Of a stretch of 64,000 nucleotides of DNA, positions 1 through 8,556 are shown piece after piece. The notes beneath the pieces are model-generated. The model did not search any database, was not told the DNA's origin, and was given only the letters and a program-made list of their open reading frames with translations. Source of the stretch: Halobellus rarus (GTDB lineage Archaea > Halobacteriota > Halobacteria > Halobacteriales > Haloferacaceae); the NCBI RefSeq assembly GCF_024494595.1, contig NZ_JANHDI010000002.1:1-64000 (forward strand). Reading direction: 5' to 3'. A program made the translations under genes and the position numbers. Each line of letters starts with the position of its first letter. Within the stretch, counting starts at the first letter, position 1.

Positions 1-264
1 CGATTATGGGCACGGTGGGCCGTTACCCCACCGTCTACCTAATCGGCCGCAGCCTCATCCTACAGCACCGTAGTGTTTGTGACTCCCGGCGTTCCAGCGT
101 GGGAGTTGTATACTGAGTTGGCCTCAGTTTCCCGAGGTTGTTCAGTTCTGTAGGGTAGGTTGGCCACGTGTTACTGAGCTATCTGCCACGAGTGTGAACT
201 CGTGCGACTAGCATGGCTAAATCGGACTCCGATAGCAATGGCCTCCGGCAGGATCAACCGGAAT
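1..264 (-). rRNA. 16S ribosomal RNA, 5' part (truncated by window edge)
   Basis: The + strand at 241-264 is the exact complement of the conserved archaeal 16S 5' end (ATTCCGGTTGATCCTGCCGG). The following bases on the minus strand read as haloarchaeal 16S: the AGTAACACGTGG block and the GGTAGACGGTGGGGTAACGG block near 1-50 are both present. The gene therefore starts at 264 and runs leftward out of the window, leaving about 264 of roughly 1,470 nt. It is transcribed away from the origin locus at 13.4-14.3 kb. The sequence is clearly haloarchaeal, but this fragment alone was not enough to name a genus. Confidence 0.97.
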
Positions 265-604
265 GGGTCTCCCCGGTGAAGGGGAGGGGTGTGGCGGGAT
301 TCCTTCCAGATGGAAGGGAATCACCAATCGTCATTGCGTGGTCCGTTCAGTGGTTCGGTGGACACCAGACAGGTGTCACCGAACCACCAAGGCTAACATC
401 AGATTCCATCTGTACGGCGGACCGCAGGGGTGGAATCCTCATTCCGTGTCCGACTCAGTCGAATCGGCGTACGGGTATAAACCCGTTGAATCCGATCCGA
501 CCCGCGGCGTCGATCGCCGCGGGAGTCGGAGAGCGAGCGCGGACGGAGTTCAACCGCCCGCAGTCGCGTAGTGTTCTTCGCATTACTGTCTGATGCGTGG
601 GTTG
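265..604 (-). other. rRNA operon leader with three hairpins
   Basis: This is the transcribed leader between the probable promoter and the 16S 5' end. It contains no credible protein gene. Three inverted repeats stand out: 298-322 (arms about 10 bp, 4-nt loop), 351-386 (about 15 bp with one bulged base and a 5-nt loop), and 402-437 (outer arms GATTCCA/TGGAATC). Such stems are expected in archaeal pre-rRNA leaders. The 351-386 stem is the strongest. The bulge-helix-bulge that frames 16S needs the 3' flank, which lies outside the window. Nothing else recognisable was seen between the promoter and 890. Confidence 0.7.
351..386 (-). repeat. Strong hairpin in rRNA leader
   Basis: The arms TGGTTCGGTG(G)ACACC and GGTGTCACCGAACCA pair over 15 bp with a single bulged G and a 5-nt loop. 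It lies about 90 nt upstream of the mature 16S 5' end. It is probably a folding or processing element of the pre-rRNA. Confidence 0.65.
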
Positions 605-626
605 TACTTAACCTCGTTGATCTCGA
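605..626 (-). promoter_or_regulatory. Probable rRNA operon promoter
   Basis: On the minus strand a TTCGA element (around 622-626) is followed by GGTTAAGTA (605-613), an arrangement that resembles haloarchaeal rRNA promoters. Transcription would start near 580-585, giving a leader of about 320 nt. No second clear promoter copy was found further upstream to 890, although tandem promoters are common for haloarchaeal rRNA operons. Confidence 0.55.
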
Positions 627-910
627 ACGATTTTCGAAAAATTGTGGAAGATATGTGTGATCGTCTAACAACGGAGGATGAAAACGGATTGAGGTGAACG
701 TTCGGCCAGTGACAGAAGATCATTGGTGAGATCGTTTACGCGCGTGAGCGCGGAAGAGAGCAAGGGCGGTGGCTGCGGTGTACTGTCCTTTCGGCGATCA
801 CCGACGGCTGTACGCACGTCCGTCTCGGTGCATCGATTCCGTCTCACCGATCCCGGATCTCGGTCGACTGTTCCCTCGCGACCGCCGAATCACCCTCTTT
901 ATAACGGGGG

Positions 911-920
911 CCTTTATAAG
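911..920 (+). promoter_or_regulatory. TATA element of tbp
   Basis: The box CCTTTATAAG is centred about 30 nt before the ATG at 947, so the tbp message should be leaderless or nearly so. A second similar box (CTCTTTATAA) lies about 18 nt further upstream at 895-904. Confidence 0.65.
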
Positions 921-946
921 GGAGGGGGAAGATAATCCGACAGAGT

Positions 947-1507
947 ATGAGTGCGCCGGCAGATTCAATCGAGATTCAGAACGTTGTCGCATCGACCGGT
1001 ATCGGCCAAGAGCTCGATCTCGAGGCCCTCGCCGAGGACCTGCCCGGAGCGGATTTCAACCCGGACAACTTCCCCGGCCTCGTCTACCGGACCCAGGAAC
1101 CGAAGGCAGCGGCGCTCATCTTCCGTTCCGGAAAGATCGTCTGCACGGGCGCAAAGAGCATCGACGACGTCCACGAGGCGCTTGGAATCATCTTCGAGAA
1201 ACTCCGGGGACTGAGCATCCCCGTCGACGAAGACCCCGAGATCACCGTCCAGAACATCGTCTCCAGCGCGGACCTGGGGCACAACCTGAACCTGAACGCG
1301 CTCGCGATCGGTCTCGGCCTCGAAGACGTCGAGTACGAACCCGAGCAGTTCCCCGGCCTCGTCTACCGGATGGACGAACCCGAGGTCGTCATCCTGCTTT
1401 TCGGCTCCGGAAAGATCGTCATCACCGGCGGGAAGCGAACCGACGACGCGAAGACCGCAGTCGAGGAGATCGTCAAGCGGATCGACGACCTGGGGCTGCT
1501 GGGTTAA
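947..1507 (+). CDS. tbp: TATA-box binding protein (TBP)
   Basis: General archaeal transcription factor that binds the TATA element and recruits TFB and RNA polymerase. The 186-residue protein shows the two direct repeats of the TBP saddle. FPGLVYR occurs at residues 42-48 and again at 135-141, and SGKIVxTGxK at 61-70 and 154-163. Length and acidic composition are normal for haloarchaeal TBP. The ATG was chosen because a TATA element lies about 30 nt upstream, giving a leaderless mRNA. Haloarchaea often carry several tbp paralogues. This one lies beside the rRNA operon, but nothing here shows whether it is the main copy. It may be cotranscribed with the regulator that starts 67 nt downstream. 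Confidence 0.95.
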   Translation: MSAPADSIEIQNVVASTGIGQELDLEALAEDLPGADFNPDNFPGLVYRTQEPKAAALIFRSGKIVCTGAKSIDDVHEALGIIFEKLRGLSIPVDEDPEITVQNIVSSADLGHNLNLNALAIGLGLEDVEYEPEQFPGLVYRMDEPEVVILLFGSGKIVITGGKRTDDAKTAVEEIVKRIDDLGLLG

Positions 1508-1574
1508 CAGCGAGTGAGTTGTCCGGGAGGCGAGTGGATACCGTGATGACGGTCGAACCGAACGGAGTGATGCG

Positions 1575-2351
1575 ATGAACGCCCGTGACGACATCGCGTT
1601 TCTGGCCGGATCGGAGGTCCGAGTCGACGTCCTCCGAGCGCTGCGTTCGGAGACGGCGCGGCCGAGCGAACTGGCCGAGGAGTGTTCGTGTGCACGCGAG
1701 ACCGCACAGCGAGCGATCAGCGCGTTCGTCGAGCGGGGCTGGGCGGAAAAAGTCTCCCCCGAGCGAGGATATCGTCTCACGCGCGCGGGAGAGCTGGTGG
1801 CAGGTGGATACGACGAGTTCGAGCGGTGTGTAGTCGTCTCGAACCGATTCCGGGAACTGCTGGCGAACCTCGGAACGATCTCGGAGCGGATCGACTGCGA
1901 AACCCTCTCGGAGGCGACGTACGCCCGGGCGACTGCGGAAAACCCGCACGCGCCGATCGACCGCTTTCTCGCGGTCGTCGGCGACGAGCCCGTCGAACAG
2001 TTCCACGGGATCACGCCGATCGTGAGTCGCGTATTCAACCAGGCCGCCGGGCGCGTGATCGGACCGGAGACGGACGTCCAACTGATCCTCGACAGAGACG
2101 TCCTCGCGACGTCCGCCTCGGAGTATCCGGAGGCTCTCGAGCGGGCAGAAGAACTGGATGGGTTCACGCTGTACGTCGCTGAGGAGTCGCTGGAATCGGG
2201 GTTGATGATCGTCGACGGCCACGCGTACCTGGGCGCGTACGACGACGGCGGGAATCTGGTCGCGAGCGCTGATAGTTCCGGAGAGACGTTCGTGTCGTGG
2301 GCAGAGCGAACGTTCGAGAGCGTCCGCCAACGGACCTCGGAGTGGTCCTGA
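1575..2351 (+). CDS. Winged-helix transcriptional regulator with FilR1-like C-terminal domain
   Basis: A 258-residue predicted DNA-binding regulator. Residues 5-75 form a winged helix: the segment RPSELAEECSCARETAQRAI looks like the recognition helix-turn-helix and is followed by a wing ending in RGYRLTRAG. The rest, especially about 130-250, matches the pattern of the methanogen FilR1 middle domain, which is common in archaeal MarR/ArsR-like regulators and is thought to sense a ligand. The ligand and target genes are unknown. It starts 67 nt after tbp on the same strand and may share its transcript. The family assignment rests on pattern recognition only. Confidence 0.8.
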   Translation: MNARDDIAFLAGSEVRVDVLRALRSETARPSELAEECSCARETAQRAISAFVERGWAEKVSPERGYRLTRAGELVAGGYDEFERCVVVSNRFRELLANLGTISERIDCETLSEATYARATAENPHAPIDRFLAVVGDEPVEQFHGITPIVSRVFNQAAGRVIGPETDVQLILDRDVLATSASEYPEALERAEELDGFTLYVAEESLESGLMIVDGHAYLGAYDDGGNLVASADSSGETFVSWAERTFESVRQRTSEWS

Positions 2352-2521
2352 TACCCCGGTGGTGCTGTTTGGTCCGTCCGAAGTCGATCGGATAGACGGG
2401 GAGCGACACGATGCCAGGTCCCGACCGAAAGCGACGCCTCGACCAGTCGTGTAACCCCGCGACACAGCAAAAAGAGTTTTACCGCCAGTGGTCCGTGTAC
2501 TGTGTAATTCACCGTTAGCCT

Positions 2522-3670
2522 ATGGATCTCACAGAGCGCATCGAACGGCGACGAACCCGGCGGAGTAAGAACGAACTCATCGTCGACCGCGACGCACTGA
2601 ATCCAGCAGTGCACCTCTCGGAACCGGTCGGTCGAGAGACGCTCTTCGAGGCGTTGTTGAACGCGGTCGACCCGCTTTTCGACCGAGCAGTCCCGCCCAA
2701 CACCTACGTCTGGGGGCCGCGGGGCTCAGGGAAGTCCGCCATCGTGACAGCGCTCATCTCGGCGCTCGACGCGGAGGTGACCGGAAAGGAGCCCTTTTAC
2801 ACCGCCACACGTGGGGGAAGCGACCGTCCCGACGTGCTCTTCGTCTACTTGGACGCGCGGCGGGCGACGAGTCGGTTCCGACTCTACCGGGAGTTACTCG
2901 ACAGCCTCCTCGTCGAGAGCGTCCCCAAGCGCGGCATTAGCACCGACGCGCTCAGAGAACGGATCGCCGACGTCACCGAGACGAGCGAGACGGTCCTGGT
3001 CGCCGTCGACCACGTCGAGGAGGCCGGAACGCCGGATCTCGCAGAACTGTACGCTACCTTCGAACCGTTCGACGATCTGGCGTGGATCGGCGTGGGTCGA
3101 ACGTCGCCCGAGGACCTCTCACTCCCCATCCCGGAACAGCAGGTCCACGTCCCAGCGTACACCTACGAACTGGTCGACGTCCTCACTGTCCGGGGCTCGC
3201 GCGGCCTCTCACAGACCCTGGATCACGTTCACGCCAAGCGGCTCGCCGAGTGGGCCGACGGCGACGCCCACGACGCGCTGGCGGCGCTCTTCGTGGCCGC
3301 GACCAACGCGGAGGCCGACGGGGCGACCCGACTCCGCGACGATGATATCGACGTCGGAACCGCGGCCGTCCCGCTCGGCGGCGTTCCGATCGGAACGGTG
3401 TTGGCCCTCTCCGACAACGAGCAACTCGTGTTAGAACAGTTGGTCGAGCGAGCGCTCCACGGCGAGGTCAGAATCGAGACGGCCGCCGAACGGATCGCAG
3501 CGCAGACGGATCTGACCGGCGGGACGGTCAAACGACTCCTGTACGAACTCGCACAGCGCGGCGTGCTGGAGCGACACGAGGTGGCCGTCGGCACGCGGAT
3601 GACCGGGCGTCGACCGAGTGGCGTCGCGCTGAACTTCTCGGAGCGGTTGTTCACGACGCTCAGAGACTGA
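2522..3670 (+). CDS. Cdc6/Orc1-like AAA+ ATPase, atypical paralogue
   Basis: A 382-residue AAA+ protein with the haloarchaeal Cdc6/Orc1 plan: an N-terminal segment, the ATPase core, and a C-terminal winged helix from about 285 (TAAERIAAQTDLTGGTVKRLLYELAQRGVL region). Walker A is intact (GPRGSGKS, residues 65-72). Walker B reads VLVAVDHVEE, so the usual Asp-Glu pair is Asp163-His164, and hydrolysis may be impaired. It lacks convincing ORB-type repeats next to it, unlike the orc1 gene at 12200-13402. Its stop codon overlaps the start of the downstream kinase gene by one base, implying coupled translation. It may be a plasmid- or satellite-type initiator relic or a protein with another role. Confidence 0.8.
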   Translation: MDLTERIERRRTRRSKNELIVDRDALNPAVHLSEPVGRETLFEALLNAVDPLFDRAVPPNTYVWGPRGSGKSAIVTALISALDAEVTGKEPFYTATRGGSDRPDVLFVYLDARRATSRFRLYRELLDSLLVESVPKRGISTDALRERIADVTETSETVLVAVDHVEEAGTPDLAELYATFEPFDDLAWIGVGRTSPEDLSLPIPEQQVHVPAYTYELVDVLTVRGSRGLSQTLDHVHAKRLAEWADGDAHDALAALFVAATNAEADGATRLRDDDIDVGTAAVPLGGVPIGTVLALSDNEQLVLEQLVERALHGEVRIETAAERIAAQTDLTGGTVKRLLYELAQRGVLERHEVAVGTRMTGRRPSGVALNFSERLFTTLRD

Positions 3671-5265
3671 TGAGCGAAACGTCTCACCTCGGCGCGCTCG
3701 ATCAGGGGACCAGCGGGACGCGGTTCGTCATTTTCGACGAGAGCGGAACTCCGATCTCGGAGGCGTTCACGACCCATCAACCGCGGACGACCGGTGCCGA
3801 CAGGATCGAATACGACCCGCTGAAACTGTGGGGATGCGCGACGGACGCGATCCGACGCGGACTCGCCGGGGCCGACCTCGACGCGTCGGAGTTGCGCGCA
3901 CTCGGGATTTCGAGTCAACGGCAGACGGTCCTCCTCTGGGACGCCGAATCGGGACGACCGTGCACCAGCGCGCTGAGTTGGCGGGACCGCCGGACGACGG
4001 CGCAGATCAACGCACTCAACGGCGAGGAACGGCGACTGATCCGCGAGCGCACGGGGTTAGAGCCCGACGCGTACTTCGCCGCGCCGAAGGTCAAGTGGCT
4101 CCTCGACGAGGGCGGCGATGAGAATCAGAGCACCGGACGAGACGAGGGCGCAACCGGGCGAAGCCGGAGTGCTGGGGAGGAAAGAGACGTAGCCGGACCC
4201 GACGACAGTCGCGGCGACGCCGACTTGCGGGAACGGGCAGCGCGTGGTGAGGTCCTACTCGGAACTGTCGACTCGTGGTTGTGCTACAACCTCACCGGGA
4301 GACACGTGACGGACGTCACCAACGCCGCACAGACGATGCTCTTCGACATCCGCAGACGCGAGTGGGACGAGGACCTCCTCGCCCTGTTCGACGTTCCCAG
4401 GTCGGCGCTTCCGACGGTTCGACCCTCCAGCGATCCCGAGGGGTTCGGAGTGACTGACCCGGACGGTGTCCTCAACGCGGAAGTGCCGGTGACGGGCGTC
4501 ATGGGCGATCAACAGGCCGCACTGCTCGGACGAGTCGCCTGCACGGAGAGCAACGCGAAGGTCACCTACGGGACCGGGAACTTCTTTTTGCAGAACACCG
4601 GCACCGAACCGATCGAGGCCGACGGGGAGTTGCTGACGACGATATGGTTCCAGCGAGCGGGGGAAGACCCGTACTACGGCCTCGAAGGACCGGTGTTCGC
4701 GACGGGCGCAGTCTTGGAGTGGCTACGGACGGTCGGACTGCTCGAAGACGCCGCCGAACTGAATCAGCCCGGGTGTACGGATCGCGACGAGGCGGTCCAC
4801 TTCGTGCCGGCGTTCGGCGGTCTCGGTGCGCCGGAGTGGGTCCCGGACGCCAGAGGCGGCGTGTTCGGACTGCACAGAGACACCGATCGCGACGACGTGT
4901 TGCGGGCGGCCGTCGAGGCGATCGGGTTCGGGACTCGCGCGGTGGTCGAATCAGCCGAGGCGGCGACGGGTGTCGACCAAAACTGCCTCCTCGTCGACGG
5001 CGGGGCGATCCAAAACGACGAGTTCGCGCAGTGTCAGGCCGACCTGATCGATCGACCGCTGATCAGATCGGACGTGACACAAACGACGGCGCTCGGGGCG
5101 TGCTTCGCCGCGGGGCTGGCGGTGGGGGTCTGGGAGTCGATGGACGACCTCGAACCCTGCCGACCGACCGGTCGGACGTTCTCACCGAGCGGCGACTCGG
5201 CGGCCGTCGCCGACTCGTATCGACGCTGGCGAGACGTGGTCGAAACCGTGGCACAGATGACTTAG
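3670..5265 (+). CDS. FGGY-family carbohydrate kinase, probable glycerol kinase
   Basis: Predicted cytoplasmic ATP-dependent sugar/polyol kinase; glycerol to glycerol-3-phosphate is the likely reaction. Glycerol-kinase-like blocks are DQGTSGTR (11-18), SQRQT (82-86), DAYFAAPKVKWLLD (133-146), GTVDSW (198-203) and the GTGNFF phosphate-binding block near 301-306. A hydrophilic, low-complexity insertion at about 148-187 is not part of the family core and explains the 531-residue length. glpABC and glpF are not adjacent, unlike the main haloarchaeal glpK locus. The gene instead overlaps the Cdc6-like ATPase by one base. It could be a glpK paralogue with a different substrate, so no symbol is given. 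Confidence 0.82.
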   Translation: MSETSHLGALDQGTSGTRFVIFDESGTPISEAFTTHQPRTTGADRIEYDPLKLWGCATDAIRRGLAGADLDASELRALGISSQRQTVLLWDAESGRPCTSALSWRDRRTTAQINALNGEERRLIRERTGLEPDAYFAAPKVKWLLDEGGDENQSTGRDEGATGRSRSAGEERDVAGPDDSRGDADLRERAARGEVLLGTVDSWLCYNLTGRHVTDVTNAAQTMLFDIRRREWDEDLLALFDVPRSALPTVRPSSDPEGFGVTDPDGVLNAEVPVTGVMGDQQAALLGRVACTESNAKVTYGTGNFFLQNTGTEPIEADGELLTTIWFQRAGEDPYYGLEGPVFATGAVLEWLRTVGLLEDAAELNQPGCTDRDEAVHFVPAFGGLGAPEWVPDARGGVFGLHRDTDRDDVLRAAVEAIGFGTRAVVESAEAATGVDQNCLLVDGGAIQNDEFAQCQADLIDRPLIRSDVTQTTALGACFAAGLAVGVWESMDDLEPCRPTGRTFSPSGDSAAVADSYRRWRDVVETVAQMT

Positions 5266-5578
5266 ACGGACCGGGGGTCGGACCATCGCTTCGAGCGATG
5301 ACGTTCCGGATCAAAGAATTTACTCACAGTATGGTGTGTACAAATAACTTATGTGAGTCGAATGAGTCCGTCGAATGAGAGAGATCTACGCGAGAGACAC
5401 GGGAGTCTGGCGAGAGATATACCAGCAGACAATATATAGTGAAACATAGTCGTGTACAGAGATATCAAAAAGAACGGGTGGTACAGTTGTTCTATCGCAT
5501 CAGAATTGGATATATACCCAGACCAGGCACCCATAAATTTATCACAATTTGTCACAAACCGCTTTACCGACGCTCGCT
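5266..5578 (+). other. AT-rich intergenic region with promoter of the ABC operon
   Basis: No gene was found in about 310 bases. The segment is markedly AT-rich relative to its surroundings. A TATA-like box CCATAAATTT (5531-5540) lies 40-55 nt before the two possible start codons of the binding-protein gene, so a short leader is expected. Several other ATATAT runs (around 5430 and 5510) could be further promoter elements. No clear operator palindrome was found. Confidence 0.5.
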
Positions 5579-5587
5579 ATGGTGCCA

Positions 5588-6793
5588 ATGAACGATCCAA
5601 CAACGCGTCGAAAGGTCCTCGCATCGAGTGGTGCAATCATCGGCGGAAGTCTGGCCGGGTGTATGGGCGGCGGCAGCGGCGACGGGAGTGGCGATGGCGG
5701 CGGCGACTCCGGCGATAGCAGTGGCGACGGGAGCGGCGACAGCAGCGGCGGCAGTTGTTCCGGGGAGACCTACGAGGTCGGATACGGCGACTCCCAGACG
5801 ACGGTCTGTTCGGACGACTTCCCGACCGACGAGAAGCTCTACGTCTACGCGGTGCAGTCCGGCTGGATGAATTGGCCGTCTGTGATGGCAGCCTTCGACG
5901 AGCAGTACGGCGTCGAACTCAACGACGACGACCGTTCGTCCGGGGAGGCGCTACAGGACGCGCGGTCGCACGCGCAGAATCCGACCCACTCCGCGTTCAA
6001 CGGCGGCTACACCTTCGCGATCCAGGCGATGAACGACGGTCTGACTCAGGCGTACAAGCCGGCAAACTGGGACAAGGTCCCGGACAACGCGAAGACCGAC
6101 AACGGCCACTGTATCGGGACCCGAAAGGTGACGACGGCGCTCACCTATCGGAAGGACATCTTCGAGGAGCGCGGCCTCGACGAGCCCGAGACCTGGGAAG
6201 ACCTCAAACATCCGGACATTATGCAGGATCTGGCTCTGCAGACGCCGCAGGCGGCCGTCGGGCTCGCGGCGGCGCTGTCGATCAACAACGCTTACGGCGG
6301 GAGCCTCGACGACGTCCAGCCGGTGATCGACTACTACAACACCATCCAAGAGGGCGGCGCTGAGTTCACCGACAACTTCCTGGCGCAGTTCACGAGCGGG
6401 GAGTACTCCTCGTTCATCCGGTACGACTACTCGGGACTGGACCTGAAGTACAACGTCGAGGATCTCGACGAGGAGCAGGTCGGCGTCGCGTTGCTCGAAG
6501 GACCGGACGGCAACGCCGGCGCGTACAACGCGCTGTACGGGTACGCGATGCTCGCGAACGCGCCGAACCCGGAAGCCGTCAAGCTGTTCATGGACTACGT
6601 CCTCTCGATCGAGGGTCAGCAGCACTTCCTCGACGCCTACGCGCGGCCGATCCGCGCGCCCGAGATGGATATGCCGGACGAGTTCCCGCCGCAGAGCCGG
6701 TACGACGAGACGCAGTTCACCGTCGATCAGACGGAACTCATCGAGAAGCAGGAGTCGGTCATCCAGGACATCACGCGCGGGGCCAGCATCTGA
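5588..6793 (+). CDS. ABC transporter substrate-binding lipoprotein
   Basis: Extracytoplasmic solute-binding protein of the family-1 type (related to spermidine/putrescine, thiamine, phosphonate and Fe3+ binding proteins). The ATG at 5588 gives a Tat-type lipoprotein signal: Arg7-Arg8 and lipobox LAGC with Cys25, followed by a Gly/Ser/Asp-rich linker to about residue 58. An in-frame ATG at 5579 and a TTG at 5549 are alternatives. It heads a four-gene operon with two permeases and an ATPase (gaps of 3 nt, a 1-nt overlap, 3 nt). The ligand cannot be read from the sequence. The neighbouring LigM-like demethylase at 9774 hints at a methylated or methoxylated organic compound. Confidence 0.85.
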   Translation: MNDPTTRRKVLASSGAIIGGSLAGCMGGGSGDGSGDGGGDSGDSSGDGSGDSSGGSCSGETYEVGYGDSQTTVCSDDFPTDEKLYVYAVQSGWMNWPSVMAAFDEQYGVELNDDDRSSGEALQDARSHAQNPTHSAFNGGYTFAIQAMNDGLTQAYKPANWDKVPDNAKTDNGHCIGTRKVTTALTYRKDIFEERGLDEPETWEDLKHPDIMQDLALQTPQAAVGLAAALSINNAYGGSLDDVQPVIDYYNTIQEGGAEFTDNFLAQFTSGEYSSFIRYDYSGLDLKYNVEDLDEEQVGVALLEGPDGNAGAYNALYGYAMLANAPNPEAVKLFMDYVLSIEGQQHFLDAYARPIRAPEMDMPDEFPPQSRYDETQFTVDQTELIEKQESVIQDITRGASI

Positions 6794-6796
6794 ACG

Positions 6797-7720
6797 ATGG
6801 CCGCCGATCAAGTATCGACGGGCACGCGGGCGGTGGAGTCGGTTCGGACCACCGTCGGGTCGCTGGTGTCGCCCGCGTCCGAGCGACAGCGGGAGATACG
6901 GCGTATCGTCGCCCTCTGTCTCCCGTTCTCAGTGCTCCTCCTCTTTTCCGGCGTGTTCCCGTTGACGGAGATGTTTCGGATCAGTTTCTCGGAGAGCAGA
7001 CTGGTGACCGAGGGGTTCACCGTCGAGTACTACCGGGCGATGGTGACGGACCCCTACTACCGGAACATCGCGTTCAACACGCTCTGGTTCGCGGCGGCGA
7101 CGACCGTCACGTCCATCGCCGTCGCGGTGCCGGTGGCGCACGCCCTCGAGAAGTACGCCCTCCCCGCGAAGTCGGTGATCCTCACGGTGCTCTCGTTCCC
7201 GAACAGCCTCCCGGGGATCGTGGCGGCGTTCATGATCATCATCCTGTTCGGTAACACAGGAATCCTGAGCAACGTGTTCGCCTTCCTCTCCGGGCAGTCC
7301 CGGATCGACGTCGCGATCGCGACGAGCGTCGGCGGACTGTTCTTCGCGTACATCTACTCGATGATCCCGCGCGCGCTGCTGTTGCTGCGCGGGACGTACG
7401 CCGAGGTGAACACCGACGCCGAGGAGGCGGCGCGGGTGCTGGGCGCGACGCCCCTGCAGACGTTCCGCTACGTCACGCTACCGCAGATCAAGCCGGGACT
7501 CATCGGGGCGTCCATCCTCGTGTTCAGGACCGGACTGGCCATCTTCGGAACAGTCCTGATCCTGAAGGGCCTGCTCGTCTGGACGCTCCAGATCGACCGC
7601 GAACTGGCACAGGGGTTCAACATCGCACAGGCGTCGGCGATGGCGACCGTCTGGTTCGTCTTCGTCTTCGGGTTCACCGTGCTGATGCTGCGCTACACGT
7701 CCGCGGAGGTGAGCATCTGA
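6797..7720 (+). CDS. ABC transporter permease (first of two)
   Basis: Integral membrane subunit of the importer, 307 residues, with about six hydrophobic segments after a roughly 40-residue polar N-terminus. The cytoplasmic EAA loop that docks the ATPase is visible as EEAARVLGATPLQTFRYVTL, about 100 residues before the end. It begins 3 nt after the binding-protein stop and its own stop overlaps the next ATG by one base, so it is cotranscribed and translationally coupled. It resembles the PotB/ThiP-like permease group. Confidence 0.87.
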   Translation: MAADQVSTGTRAVESVRTTVGSLVSPASERQREIRRIVALCLPFSVLLLFSGVFPLTEMFRISFSESRLVTEGFTVEYYRAMVTDPYYRNIAFNTLWFAAATTVTSIAVAVPVAHALEKYALPAKSVILTVLSFPNSLPGIVAAFMIIILFGNTGILSNVFAFLSGQSRIDVAIATSVGGLFFAYIYSMIPRALLLLRGTYAEVNTDAEEAARVLGATPLQTFRYVTLPQIKPGLIGASILVFRTGLAIFGTVLILKGLLVWTLQIDRELAQGFNIAQASAMATVWFVFVFGFTVLMLRYTSAEVSI

Positions 7721-8553
7721 TGAGCGGACGTTTCCGAGAGGGGAGCCTCTCCGCCCGATTCGGCCGGCAGTTCGTCACCCTCGTGCTGGCGTTGACGCTG
7801 TTCTTCCTGGCCGTCCCGGTCGTGATGACGTTCGTCAGTTCCTTCGCGTCCGACTGGTTCGGCGTGTTCCCGACGGGGTTCGTCACCCTCGGAAACTGGG
7901 AGGACGTCATCGTCGGAACTGGTGTCGGAGCCGACGTGTCCGTGGGCTCCTCGCTGGCGTACAGTACCGGCCTCGCGCTGGGTGGCGTCGTCATCAACCT
8001 CATCGTCGGCGTCCCGATCGCCTACGCCGTCGCGCGCTACGAGTTCTGGGGGCGCGACTGGGTCAACGTCTTCGCGATACTTCCGCTTGCGCCCGGGATC
8101 ATCCTCGGCGTGGCCTTCCTCCGGACGTATCCGGACCTCTCGACGTCGGGAATCGCCCTGATCATCGGCTACTCGCTGCTGAAAGCACCGTATATGGTGA
8201 TGGCCGTCCAGTCGAGCTTCCAGTCGATGGACCTTCAACAGATCGAAGAGAGCGCGCGCTCGCTCGGCGCGTCGTGGCCGCGGACGTTCCTCACGGTGAT
8301 CGTCCCGAACGCCCGCACGGGCATCATCGCCGGGTCGATCATCTCCTGGACGCTCGCCGCAGCGGAGTTCAACTTCTCGTACATCGTGTACTCGCGGGGG
8401 ACGCCGCCGCTGGCGATCTTCCTGTTCAACAACATCACCAACGCGTCGTTCCTGAACGCCGCGGCCGCGGTGTCGGTGTTCTTCCTCTTGATCGCGTTGG
8501 TCACGATCGCCCTGCAAATAATCGGTAACCGCGGAGCGGTGCGGAGGATCTAA
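7720..8553 (+). CDS. ABC transporter permease (second of two)
   Basis: Partner membrane subunit, 277 residues, about six membrane segments. The EAA-type coupling loop reads EESARSLGASWPRTFLTVIV near residues 170-190. It resembles PotC-type permeases. The one-base TGATG overlap with the upstream permease and the 3-nt gap before the ATPase gene place it inside the operon. Together the two permeases would form the heterodimeric channel. Confidence 0.87.
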   Translation: MSGRFREGSLSARFGRQFVTLVLALTLFFLAVPVVMTFVSSFASDWFGVFPTGFVTLGNWEDVIVGTGVGADVSVGSSLAYSTGLALGGVVINLIVGVPIAYAVARYEFWGRDWVNVFAILPLAPGIILGVAFLRTYPDLSTSGIALIIGYSLLKAPYMVMAVQSSFQSMDLQQIEESARSLGASWPRTFLTVIVPNARTGIIAGSIISWTLAAAEFNFSYIVYSRGTPPLAIFLFNNITNASFLNAAAAVSVFFLLIALVTIALQIIGNRGAVRRI

Positions 8554-8556
8554 CCT

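Noticed and set aside
965-2614. Long open frame on the minus strand across tbp and the regulator
   Set aside because: It is the shadow of two well-supported + strand genes in GC-rich DNA, with low-complexity Arg/Ser-rich translation and no family pattern.
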